64,000 nt of DNA, from positions 1 to 64,000 of the forward strand of contig ADNK01000452.1 in NCBI GenBank assembly GCA_000320545.1. Reading direction: 5' to 3'. Of the stretch, positions 22,157-33,946 are shown in pieces (position 1 is the first letter of the stretch; each line of letters starts with the position of its first letter). A program made the translations under genes and the position numbers. The notes beneath the pieces are model-generated. The model worked only from the letters and a program-made list of their open reading frames with translations. It searched no databases and was not told the origin of the DNA. The stretch is from Bigelowiella natans CCMP2755. Lineage: Eukaryota; Cercozoa; Chlorarachniophyceae.

Positions 22157-24881
22157 TTAAATTAACAAGCCACGGGCAACCTCGTCGGCCGTATCCTGAG
22201 CTGTCTCCACCCCTGTCTCCCCCCCGCCCCCGCCCCCCCAGCCATCACCAGCCTTCAAACGCATGCCAGTGGCGGCGGTATCATCATTTTCGGTGGCCTG
22301 GGCGGCGTCGTCGGTCATTTGATCTGTTGGCTCATCGTACACTGGATTTCCCGTGTCTCCCACTACCCCCTGTCGCCTCTGCATGGCAAAGGGAATGCCA
22401 GCGTTGCTTACTTCATCCCCGAGCGCGGCGGGATCATCCTTTTGGTGACCCATCTTGGAGTAGTAGTGTTCTCTGAGGAGATTTTCCTGCTTCTCTCGGT
22501 CTTGGCGCCGCTGCCGTTCCTCCGCCTCGCGCTGTTTTTTTGCAGCTGCTTCTCGCTCCTTGATGAGGTCCTTATACCTAAAAATGCATGCATACGTATG
22601 CGCGATGATGATGATGATGATGATGATGAGGATGATGATGACGATGACGATTTATGGCGGTGGCGGAAACAGTCGTCCAATACACCTGTCTACAGCACCT
22701 GGAAATCCCCCCCTTCCCCCTACCATAAAGCAATGGATATTGCTACAGCTGCTTGATTTTCCTACTCACACTATCGCCGTTGCTGCTGCTACTACAGTCT
22801 ACTGCTGCACGCACGTTTTGCGCTCCGAAACGAGCTTATCGTCGTCGCGGGTCTTGGCCTCCATGTCATTCTGGTCGAAGAAAGTGACGGGGTGGTGCGT
22901 GAGATTGAGCCAGTTCATTTTCACCATCGCCTGCTTCCTCCGCATCTGCATCATTTCAGCACGCCGGCCCCGGGCGCTTTTGGCGAGGGCGAGCGCCTCT
23001 TTCTGCCTCTTCTTCTCCGACTCCTCTATTTGGGGTGCCTGTTGCTTGTACACGCGCTCGATCTCACGCTTCGCGTCCAGCTCCAGCTTCAATGTTCCCC
23101 TGCGCGTAGGGTCAGTCAGCAGCTCACGTGCCGTAAGCGAGTCGTTCTTCGCATGCCGCAACGCAAGTTGAATCAAATCCGCGTCCAAATTATCGAACTG
23201 ATGATAGATTAAAGACGGCGTTGCATTAGGCAACGGCTACATGAGGAGGGGGGAGCAAAAGGATTGACGACGAGAGGAGGAAGCGTGGAACTCTACTTTT
23301 ACCACCGCTAAACAAGCAAAGTTACCTGCTTTTCGAGGGGAAGACTTTGGCGCCTCTCCTCCTCCTCCTGCTGCTTCATAACTCTCAGCTCCATCTCGAT
23401 GTCCATGACCTCGCGCTTATCCTGCAGCTGGAAGAGCGTTTGCTGGACGTTGTTGCGATTTCGACCCAGTGCGAGCCGTATCACCTCCAGTGGAACGTTC
23501 TTCAGCTGATCCTGCAGCTTCGTGGCGATGTTGTCGTCGTGGCTGCCGTTGTCGGTGTTGTCGCCTACGTTTCCAGCGCCTCCTCGATCTGCAATTGATG
23601 GTCGATGGTTAGCGTTTCGATGATCTGGAGGTCCTTCCGTGTGAGGAGCGACACCAGCAACGCCTTCTTTTCCCTCGGCGCCCAATCCTCCACGACCGCC
23701 CCTCCCCCCTTCTTCGGCGGCTTGCGCTGCGGCGGCTTTGATGCTAGCGCTAGAAATGACGCCTCCGTGCTTGGACTTGGCCTCCTTGAGTGCGTTCAGG
23801 ATGGCCATAGCTCGGCCTGTGTGTGTGTGTGTGTGTGTGTACGTGTGTGTACGTGTGTGTTTCAGCAGGAACAACATCAGTGTGGGCATGCACATACTTT
23901 GCTGTACTTCCAATCACTTACTTTGTGGATGCTGCTGCTTCTCGCTACTAGCATCAAATTGTCGTCGGTCCGCAACAACGGTGGCCTCGGAGGTCGATGG
24001 TCCCTCTCTTGCTTGCTCTACTTTCGGCGGCGCATGAGACGAAAATGACGATGACAGCGTCTGTTCCTCCTCGTTCGTGTTTTGCTGTAGTTGTGGGCCT
24101 CTTTCATCATCATCATTAGGATCTTCTTTTTCTCTTTCCCGTTCTTCTCCACCCTCCACTGCCAGCTTTCCTTGAAGCTGAGGGGAATTCGTTTGTTGCT
24201 GGTTCTTCCGAAGTGAGAGTTTCTGTTTCGCTTTGGCGATTGCCTCGGCGATAATGCTGCTCCGTGGCGGCGGCTGCTGCTGCTGGTGCTTTCCAGGGGC
24301 ATGAGACCCCGACACTATTACTGCTGCTGCAGCTCCATCATCACATCGCTTCGCCTTTATAGTTGGTATCAGATGATCATGATATTCCTTAGTCATACTA
24401 TCATCATTATCTTTATCATCATCATTATCATCATCATTATCATCGTCACCATCATTTTCCTCCGCACCACCCTTCATCACAATCTTGACCGTCGTCGTCG
24501 TCGTCGTAGTCTCACGCATCAAGCGTCATACATACCGGCTCTTTCGCGGTGGGGTCCTGTTTGCTGTTTCCTCCGCTTTCCTCCTCCCTAATAGTTCGCA
24601 TTGGAGCGAAATGTCAGAGGATACACTGGGAGAAGTCAATTGAGGGGAAAACAGAGCAAGGAGGAGGGAGCGTTCGCTCTTTGCACGCATGCAGCAAACG
24701 ATTGCTCACCGTTGACGCCTTGCTTCTCGCAGCATTTGAAGATGCTTATGGAATGTATCGACATAAGATGGGGAACTGTCGCCGGCCCCTTTGCTACGAC
24801 TGCTTTTAAGGTTAGTATCAGCATCGCGTTGCCGTCCATTGCTGTACGTATTCTCTGTTTGATCTCCTGGGACAGCCTCCA

Positions 24882-24915
<34 letters not shown>

Positions 24916-26081
24916 CCCTGGATTCTTCCTCCTCTCGTCTTCTTCCTCGCTGCTTAACCCATCCTCATTCAGCAGCTTTCTCGGTGCTTGCCAGCCGTGC
25001 GTGTTCAGGTATTTACTGGCACGATCATAGGCCTGGATGACATCAAGCACACAAGTAAGGGAGGAGCGGTTAGGCAATCGGTGGGGGTGGTGGTGGTGGT
25101 GGTGGTCGTCGTTGTTGTTGTAGTCGTCGTACAACTCTCTTATTCATTCCGTTTCAAAATGATCTTCTTCTATCTAAAGAGTTGTTGTTGTTGCTGCTGC
25201 TGCTATTGCTGTTTCTGTTGGCGTCTCTCGTCGCCCTCTTCGTTTTCAGGATGCAGCGAACGACCACCGCCACCACCTTTTCGATGACGCTGCCGGCTCT
25301 CTCCATAAACAGCTGCGGCTTCGACACATGCGAGTAGTAGATTCCTAAGGGGGGTGGTAAGGGACATCGCAGCAGCACCCGGCTCGTTGAGAATGCAAGA
25401 TGGCGATCATTGGCAATATTAAGCTCGATTCGTCATTTGCGGCTTTCGCGGGGAGGGAAGCAATCAAATCAAACCACGCTCGGCGCTCCAAGCTACCTTG
25501 CGTTGTCCGTCGAATGTAGAGATGGTGGAGCACAGCAGCCACTCGCCCGCGCAAAAAGGTGTCGCCCTCCTGGGTTCAGGGTATGATTGCATGAGAACAC
25601 TCCTCAGGGTAATCGCAACGACGACTCTAGAGAAGAGGCATGCGCTGTTGCCTATTGCTGAGCGCCTGGCCAAGCATTTAGAATTGCGTTTGGTGTGCGT
25701 GCGAGCGACCTGGAAGTAGTTTTTGATGGGAACGTGTGCCTTCTCGACGATGATGTCATAGATCATTGCCGAGAGGTTTCTCATGGCGCTGTTGGGGTGC
25801 AGGCCGTGATAGCGCACGAGCAAGTTGAAACCCGCGGCCTCGACCGCCCTGATTGGTGATGGTGACGGTGATCAAGAATACGGTGAGTTTATTAGCTGAT
25901 GGCAGCAGCAGTAATGACTTTGATGTCCGCGAAAGCAGATGATGGTAAATTATTGCTATCCACAATTATACCGACCGGCGCCGATAAGTAGATAAATAAC
26001 AAGGCACTATCCCATAGGAAACACAGAGAAACTTTCGTCATCAACACTGCTGCCATTATTGATTCACAGCCTACTGTCCTC

Positions 26082-26116
<35 letters not shown>

Positions 26117-26800
26117 TATTTATGGGCGGTCGTTCTTCTCTGCGGCTATTATTACCTGTCGTTTCGCCTCTCGATCTCGGGTGCATTGTGGTCTATGCCC
26201 TCCTCCTTATCTTGATCGTACTTCGATGTGGATCTTCCCTCCATCCTCTTTTCCCTCTCCCTCTCCCTCCGTTTCTTCCTCTTCTCTTTCGATGTTATCT
26301 TCTCCGTCCTGCTCTTTTTCCGGCTGCTGCTGCTGCTGCTGCGGCCGTGTTTTGTCCTTCGGCTTTCCTTCCTCTTCCGCTCCCTCGTGCTAGTGCGCCG
26401 GGCGGCTGCAGTTCTCCCCCCCCTCTCCTTTCTCCTCCGTCGACGGTGGGTATTCTTCCTGCGGCCATCAACGCTGCTACCTTCGGTCGACGAAGAGGAA
26501 GAAGAAGATGATGATGAGGAGGAGGATGATGAGGAGGAGGAATAATAAGAAGAAGAAGAGCCTGAAGAGGAATAATAGGATGACGATGATGATGACGAGG
26601 AAGAGGAAGAGGAGGACGAGGAGGATGCCGTATCCGAAGCTGATCCTTCGGGGCTGCGGCTACTACTTCTGAGGTCGGCATATAAACATACATTCCAGGA
26701 ATAAAACCATGAGAAATAAGAACATCATCGAATAGCAAAACAAGTAGTTGTCGAGAAGATTCAAGTTCCCCGTACTTACGACTCCATAGTGCCGGTATTG

Positions 26801-26831
<31 letters not shown>

Positions 26832-28115
26832 CAGTGGTGATGGTAGTGGTGGTAGATGTTGTTGGTGATGATAATCGTGATAGTGGTGGCGGGATGGCCT
26901 TGCTTCCTCACCCGGTGCTGCTATGTAGATCGCTGTCGTCGTAGTCGTCGACCGCTACATAGCCTGATGATGAAGAAGAAGTAATAGAGGCACATCATTA
27001 CTCCCTGTACCTACAATGCTAACGAGGTCTTTCTTTCTTTTCTTTTCTTCTCTTCTCTTCTCTTCTTCTCAATTGTGCTCTGACCTTGCTGCGGCTTATT
27101 GTCCTTCTTCTTCTTGTCCTTTCTGAAGGCGTTTCTTCTCTTCGCTCTCTTTGCGCTCGTCCCCTCCTCCCTCTTTCTCTTCTTCTCCTCGCGCATTCTG
27201 GAGAGACGCGTCTCCCTTGTTTCTGTCTTGGCCACCTTTATCAAGCAGACAGAGGAGAAGGATGAGGAGGGAGGAGGGGAAGGAGACTGTTAAAATATTG
27301 TTTTCATTCTTCTCTCGTGACGAAGGCTCCCTTAGGGTAAGACTTCATATTTTAATGTTATAAATTTGAAATGTTTCGACAAGAAGGCACAACATAAGGC
27401 CGTTTCGCTTGCTGCTGCTGCTGCTGCTGCTGCTGCGCGGCGATGGTCGGTACGGGTATCTTGAATAGCACTCTAAATGGCTTTCCCACAGCTTTCAACG
27501 CCTACAGAAGCCATCATCATCAGCATTCATTATAAGAAGACATAATAATATTCAAACAGCGAAGCTACTAAGGAACACCAACTACTACTCACGGTAGCTA
27601 TGCTATGTGCGCACTGCTGTTTTCTCGCATCATCTGCTCTGCGTCCACCTCCTCCTCCTCCTCCTCCTCCTCCTCCTCTCCCCCTCCCTCCACTAGTTGT
27701 ACCATGCTTGCTAACCACTACCAAATTTATCACGACCGACCTCAAATGTGTGTGCCACATCCAAACGCTCCATGTCGGCGATGTAGGCATCATCGTCAAT
27801 GCGCACCATCGTCCAGCCCGGTCTCACGCCCAGCTTCTCGGAGAGGCTGCCTGGGGACACACTGGATATCTTTCCGTCCTCTCCATAACCGAGGCCAAGC
27901 TTGTATTGTGACACCGACGGGGGAGCAACAGCAAAGCCTTTCATGGAAGGACTGTTCCAATCGATCTCCTCCCCACCATAGCCTTCGGTGCCCTTCAACG
28001 GGATGGGGAGAGAAGAAAACGATGAAGATGAATGGTTGCAGAAAAGGCTACTTTCACCGCAACTACAGGCAGACTCGCACTGATGTTACACTTTTACCAT
28101 TACTAACTATACTAT

Positions 28116-28180
<65 letters not shown>

Positions 28181-28649
28181 CTTCTTCTTCTCCTTCTACT
28201 ATTACTACTCCTGCAGCTGCTGCCACACCACATTTACTTGTCATTTTTGCTCCTACCTTGTTTCTACCAGCAGTACCAACGTAGGACGGGTCTTTTAGAT
28301 CGAAGGTTATCTCTTTAAAGTGACTGTTGCTATGTATGTCGCCAATGGCGGCGCCGTCAGCAAACCGCATCCCGGGAAGAATGTCCAACGCAGCTGAGCG
28401 TTCTTTACGGCTGCCACCATTGTTTCCTTCTGCACCATTTTCGCCATTATAGTCGTAGTAATCCTCGTTAATCACCCCCCCCTCCCCCCCTCTCAGCTGA
28501 AGAATCTGAGCTGTTGCCCCTGCTGTCTGTGGCGCCTTCCCCACAACCCTTCTTCCATGCGGGACCAAGATGTCCGCATTAAATTTCCCTCGACTGTAAG
28601 AAGCTGATGATGCTACTGAGCTTACTGCTGGTTCCTCAAAAGGGGACAT
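22157..28649 (-). CDS. Multidomain protein with PDZ, Arg/Ser-rich and UBA-like segments; function unknown
   Basis: Phase-consistent minus-strand exons: 28257-28649 (ATG), 27741-27992, about 27393-27501, 27024-27235, 26156-26668, 25710-25848, 25497-25569, 25277-25344, 24710-25032, 24536-24587, one from about 24358 to 23922, 23326-23816, 22815-23236 and 22157-22577. A PDZ fold is read from LGLGYGEDGKISSV through LGVRPGWTMVRIDDDAY and VGKPFRVLFKIP. It is followed by poly-Gln, then a Lys/Arg-rich and a long Ser/Arg-rich stretch resembling splicing-factor RS domains. The middle (FNLLVRYHGLHPNSAMRNL, GDTFLRGRVAAVLHHLYI) is of unknown family. Two UBA-like helical repeats follow (VPLEVIRLALGRNRNNV; DADLIQLALRHAKNDS), then a coiled-coil stretch. 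The frame stops at 22157. However, a donor at 22181/22180 lets it continue in phase into the EF-hand exon at 21926, so the two units may be one gene. Confidence 0.7.
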
Positions 28650-29823
28650 CCTGGAGAAATACAGAAGAAGGGGTCAATTTGACCCGTTCTCGATCGGGCG
28701 TGTACCAAGGCATACGCTTCCACACTAATCAAGCACACACAATCGCGCATCTACGGGCAACGGCAATGACAGGGCCACGACCTGAACGGAGACGTATCTC
28801 TGCCAGGGGGGTTATAATTTCGTCTATGAAGAAAGCATCCCTTCCCATAGTCGCCTCCAGAAGTTCCTGAGGCTCCCACAACCGCAGAGAGGGCAACCAT
28901 GAGCCCTGGTAGCCCTCCATGAAGCATTGCATATCTTGTGAACGACACTACCCAAGTGGACACGAAAGTATTAAGATATATTCCGCATAAAAAGTTATCC
29001 AATGTACGCAACAAAAGGAGCTATTGGTGTCGCACCTACGAGCTTTCCGGCTCAGCGGCTTTGGTAGTCTACGGGGTGATTTGTTGACGAAAAGACATCC
29101 AAGACCATCTCCTCGCCTTAAAAGCCGAGGAGGCCAAAAATATGTGCATGTATCTCGAGAGAATATCTGAAAGATTGATCCACCACATCTCCGGGGGACT
29201 CTCCGGAGATGACTCCACCAAAGAGCGGCGAACAAGGGCTGAAAACAAGGACAACTAGATCTAGATCTAACTCAGGTCTATGCACGTTTCATTTGCGACA
29301 AGGGATCAGTTTCGGAAGGAGGTTCAATACGGTAGAATTTACCTTAAATCTTTCACTGCGACAACACATCAGAACAATTTCTGTCAAAATGCTAGCGTCG
29401 AGATGCCGTTACGAGGCTGAGGGCTGATGATCCCTGCGCGATAGAGAGCACGCACACACGGCGTTTCGGCTCGTCCACGGTCGAACGAACGAATGAACCA
29501 CAGGCAGTCTCTGCGAGATCCCCGCTAGCTGAACGAAACCACTCAAAGCTTGTCGAGAGGGGACTGGGCCTGACACGAGCTATGCCAACGCATGTGATCT
29601 ACATCAGTCAGACTCCGAGGGTTCCCAGGGTGATCTACAGCCGATATGTTAAACATTGCTTCGTCTTTCTATCTCTATGTTGTTATTTCGCGGGAAAAAC
29701 AGCTCCTCTGAGTTCCTTTTGCCCCACATTCTCGTCGGTAGGATATGAACACAGTTGTGACACCCCGTACGCAACAGTTGAAGGAGAAGAATTGGAGTAA
29801 TTTGTACCAGGTCATCATGCATC

Positions 29824-30435
29824 GTGCCGTTAATATATCTTCACAATTTCCTCCCCGACCGCAAAAACGGAAGAGGTGAAGATTCATCTCACACAGTTGA
29901 CATAATCTTCTTGATGTCGTTATCATCTCAGAATGACCTCCCCATGCGGGAATATCCTCGCCCAGTGAGCTCTCGCAAGTTCCTCGAGATATATAAATAT
30001 AAACCATCGTCACGGCACCGAAGAAACACTGTAATGACAAGCACCATGAAAAACATTGCAAGCACTCTGATTTTTACGCGTGTGCTTGACTGTGAGACTT
30101 ATGTATGTTTTTCCTGCCCATCCTCAATTCCCTCATCATGCTATTTCTGCCAGCTGATTCCGAAGATGGAAAGGAAAAAAGCGAAACAACATCCGCCATT
30201 TCGTCCCATAACCCCCTTCAAGCCAGTTAAACAGGATACGAGACCCCCGTGGAATAACACCGACACAAAGGTAATCAACATAATCGGCTTTCATTCATAT
30301 TCCAGAAAGCTACACACGCTCATACACTTAATCACTCACACTGGTTGTTGTATGGCCAATAGGCACATTCGAATAGAGATAGATGCTGGCAAACGAGAAT
30401 ATTTTTCGACGACCTGCCAAAGGTGGGTAACATGA
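29824..30435 (+). CDS. Hypothetical ORF, 203 codons
   Basis: This is the longest plus-strand frame in the 28.7-33.9 kb stretch, not built from a simple repeat. It contains Lys/Arg-rich segments such as MERKKAKQHPPFRPITPF and a Cys-containing piece (CFSCPSS...CYFCQL). No family is recognised. A competing minus-strand frame overlaps at 29675-30061. It may be chance or part of an unrecognised split gene. Confidence 0.25.
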   Translation: MPLIYLHNFLPDRKNGRGEDSSHTVDIIFLMSLSSQNDLPMREYPRPVSSRKFLEIYKYKPSSRHRRNTVMTSTMKNIASTLIFTRVLDCETYVCFSCPSSIPSSCYFCQLIPKMERKKAKQHPPFRPITPFKPVKQDTRPPWNNTDTKVINIIGFHSYSRKLHTLIHLITHTGCCMANRHIRIEIDAGKREYFSTTCQRWVT

Positions 30436-30475
30436 ATGTATCCATAAATGTTTACATGATGTATATGTTTATACG

Positions 30476-30506
<31 letters not shown>

Positions 30507-31839
30507 ATACATATAGAAACAACACAAGGTCTATCTCTACATAAATATTTTCCTTACTTTTATGTGCAAGCTTCATATGCCGCTTTCACCGCTTCTAATT
30601 TCATCATCTTCTTTCTTCTTTATTATCGTTATTTATCATCATAATCGATACCGCATACGCTTTAGATTTCTGTAACCAACTTTACACCTCGCCACCTACG
30701 CAATAGCAAAAAGGTACTACACTTTGAAATTGATCTCTAGATGATAGAGGTATATCGCAGAATTAGACAACACACTTATAAATTAATTCCAAATTGAAAT
30801 ACGCACACACACACACACTGAATATGTAAAAAGATTTAAAAAATCTCTGTTGAAGTTTCCCGATGTTTTCCTCATGCCTAATCAATGACAGGAGCTGCAG
30901 CCTCTTTTCGTAGAAGCTGGCCAAAAGAGGGAGTTATGTGGGCCATTTTCTTGTCCTGCTTTCAAGACGAAGGTTGTACGTCATGTATCAACATACAGCA
31001 CAACCCCCCCCCTCACCCCCCTCACACACACACACACACACACACACATATTTACAGTTATAGATCTACATTGTTTGCGTGTATTCTGTACATGCAATTG
31101 CAACCACTGCTATATCGACATGTGAGCCGAAAGATGTTACATGCGCAAGTATTCCACTTCTACTATATCTGATTGGTGTCTCATGCTCCCCTACTATTTT
31201 CCAGGACAAACATTTTTTTCAGAGCAGAGGAAACACCCATAGGGGCTCAGGTCGTGGTGATGTATCGGGAGACAAAAAAAGGGAGAAATATAAATCGAGA
31301 TCCTCAACTGCCCGTACCACGCACATGCTCTCCAACTAGTAACAGCGTTAGCTTGCAATGTATTATTTGATTTGATTGGTTGTCTCATGACGATGTGAAT
31401 CGCGTTTCGACATGTAAGAGGACACAAAATGAAGGAAAAAGTGAAGAAAAATTTCTGTTTGTGTTTCGCGCTTTCATTCGTATGCGCACCAATCTCACTG
31501 CCACCATGAATTTTGTGCAAGCTTGTGCGCACTGCTCAAATTATGCATGAAACAATATAACAAGCAAGCTGGACATGGTGCATTTCTGCATTTGCGCATG
31601 TCCGCTGCATGCGAGTGCTGTCAGCGGTGCGTGCATGGCGACCTAGCTTGGTGCTTTGACAAATGCGTATAATGCGTATATGCGGAGCCGTGTAATGTGT
31701 GCGATGCGAACGCAGCGCGTGACGACATAATGACGCGTGGACGACATCGTTGACAAGTCATTACAATGTAATGCGAGCTGAAATGCGATCAACATCCACT
31801 GCATGGTTTGACATTGGCACGTCGTGTGCACACGTAGCT

Positions 31840-31895
31840 GATGACACGGATGGAATGAATTGATGAAATCTTTTCAATTGTCATCCTGATGTAGC
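31840..31895 (-). repeat. Dispersed conserved element, copy C (reverse orientation)
   Basis: Read on the minus strand, this begins GCTACATCAGGATGACAAT and continues with TTGAAAAGATTTCATC and CATTCCATCCGTGTCAT. It matches copy A (12451-12504) and copy B (60824-60876) over about 55 bases. It lies inside CTAG/CATG-rich sequence flanked by TGTGCACACGTAGCT words on both sides. Confidence 0.7.
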
Positions 31896-32026
31896 TGTGC
31901 ACACGTAGCTTGTAGACATGTATCGCATGCTCTATCGATTGATTTCAACACGAGCTAGCCAGATAGAGGAAGAAATAGGTCAGATATTATAGACACAAAG
32001 TTTATACATTATATACATTATTTACA

Positions 32027-32742
32027 TTAAATAAACCATGTCTCATATTCGCAATGAATAAAGGCGGGATTATCACTGGGGAAATCGGCGTGAAGGGAGC
32101 TTCTGATCACTGGGGATGAAGTAGGAATAAGTCGGGTCTCATGTCGGGAAGAGGGTGGGATAGAGGGATAGAGCGATCTGAGGGATTCGACATTAGAGAG
32201 GGGCCAGGTTTTTCTTTGAGAGGTCAACCGAGCGGCGACACACCACCTAATAAAATATCACTGACAGTTATCAGTGTTAACATAGGTCAATCAAAAGTTT
32301 AGTTTGAACAAAATACGAGGGCTAAATCTCATAGACATTGCACAATGAACGAGTGGGTTGGAGATGGCACACATTACATAAGAAAGATGTGTGATGGAAA
32401 AACAAATACTTCCATTCCAGTTTTTCAATTAAATTAGTTTAATACCCGTTCATTAAATTTCTATATAATCTTCTAGAACTTTAGATAAAACAACGTATAG
32501 ATTTTATTTATTTTATCAACGTCTACCCCCACTACCTCTCACAGACAAAAACAAACACATACAAAAATATTTGATTGATTTCCAGACTGAACAGCACAGG
32601 GGAGCAGATAGTAAGCCTTTCCCCGCTGTTAATCAGAATTTCAACCATAACGTTTGATTTACGGGCTGTAGAACGCTTAATGATGCATATGATAAACGCA
32701 TAAAGCTGCCTGATGAAACAACCCGATTTGCATACGTACGTA

Positions 32743-32773
<31 letters not shown>

Positions 32774-33055
32774 CTTATCATTTGTTACATTAGGAATACG
32801 AAGAATTTCCAGCTTGGTGTCGCATTGTTAGCTTGAGTGAGGGGTCGGATCTATCACCGGGAACGAGTGGGGAGAGAGAGAAGACGCATCGCTAGAAGAG
32901 GATTTGGATGATTCTCTTGGGACGGTGCATGAGTTGAAGGAGGGTTTATTACTACAGGGATGTGTAGTAGATAGATCTAGGGGACGCAAGGTGCGTGTGT
33001 TACGAGGCACTCCAGAGGACATTTTACAAAGCATGTCGTAGGTAAAAACTCGCAT
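32027..33055 (-). CDS. Possible minus-strand gene fragments (Ser/Pro-rich)
   Basis: Two minus-strand frames, 32828-33055 (starts MRVFTYDMLCKMSSGVPRN and becomes Ser/Pro-rich) and 32027-32227 (ends in TAA just before an A/T-rich stretch), have protein-like composition and no simple repeats. The TAA at 32027 directly adjoins the CTAG/CATG-rich stretch that in this window always begins right after a gene end. I could not join them by splice signals and recognise no family. Confidence 0.2.
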
Positions 33056-33946
33056 GGATTTTCTGCCTGCAAACGGCCATTTATGCAGGCGATTTGCTAG
33101 ATGATGGCGAAATGGAATGTGGTATTCCAGCGGTGTTTAGCATCAGAAAGAGAAATGGCCGAAGAAATAATATAGACCTAGATCTAGACATCGATGAGCA
33201 GGCTTCCGTTTCAAATTCAAAAAGCAAGGTATGCCCACGGGGTATTCACAGTAACATCCTGTTGTCGTTGTCTGAAAATGTCCTGGAATCCCGGTGAAAC
33301 ATTTTCAAAAAAAAATTCGTTTCTCTCTGAGTGTTCCCTAATGCGACCGTTCCTTAATGCGCCCCAGACTCTACAGTACCTGTACTCGTAGGAAATTAGG
33401 AAAATCCTTAAGTCCGACATCTACTCAGGAAATAGGTCGTCTGTCGACGCATTTTAATCTTGCGACAAATCTTGAATTTAGATCTACACACCAGAAAAAT
33501 TATTCCCCGTTTCTACGAACGAGTAGTCTACAGAGGCGAGAAGGGCTTTTGTGTAATGTAACCGTCGGGAAACGGGTTAATCTCCCATCTATGCTGTCAA
33601 ATGATGTAAATTGGGCATGACGCAGACTCTGAATCCATCCAAAGCTTGGATCTATCCATCTAATCTTGGCCATATTGAAAATCCTATACGAGACCAAGGT
33701 AGGAAATCCTGAAATCCATCAAAATGTAATGACTTGCTGTAACATGGGCCAGATTGAGGGCATTTAAGAGCAATTGGACCATGTTCAAAAGGACTAGAAG
33801 CATTCAGTCGCCATTTTTTTGCTACGCAACCTGCTGCATCCTCCATCCTCCCTGAGACACATCCCTCTGATAAACGTCCTAAAAATGAGGGTGATACTTC
33901 CATAGGCTATTAAGCACGTAGTTGCTAGCCCAGGAGGAGTAGGTGC

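Larger units (their letters stand above)
28650..33946. other. 5.3-kb stretch without a secure gene
   Basis: This stretch lies between two divergent genes and is almost free of microsatellites, apart from (TA)n at about 30476-30502, a (CA)n at about 31023-31048 and (TACA)n near 32744-32771. Open frames exist on both strands (see separate entries). From about 31440 to 31990 the sequence has the CTAG/CATG/TGCA texture otherwise seen only in tail-to-tail gaps, and it carries copy C of the dispersed element. A small inverted repeat, ATCTCCGG...CCGGAGAT, lies at 29187-29210. By analogy with the rest of the window, a plus-strand gene could end before 31.4 kb and a minus-strand gene could end near 32.03 kb. 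Confidence 0.4.

Noticed and set aside
27605-28318. 237-codon plus-strand frame with a long poly-Leu run
   Set aside because: It is made by (CTA)n/(CTT)n repeats and lies antisense to the PDZ-protein gene, whose exons read cleanly on the minus strand.
29187-29210. Short inverted repeat as a mobile-element end
   Set aside because: The 8-bp stem with an 8-nt loop is small, with no target duplication or transposase frame nearby; probably chance.
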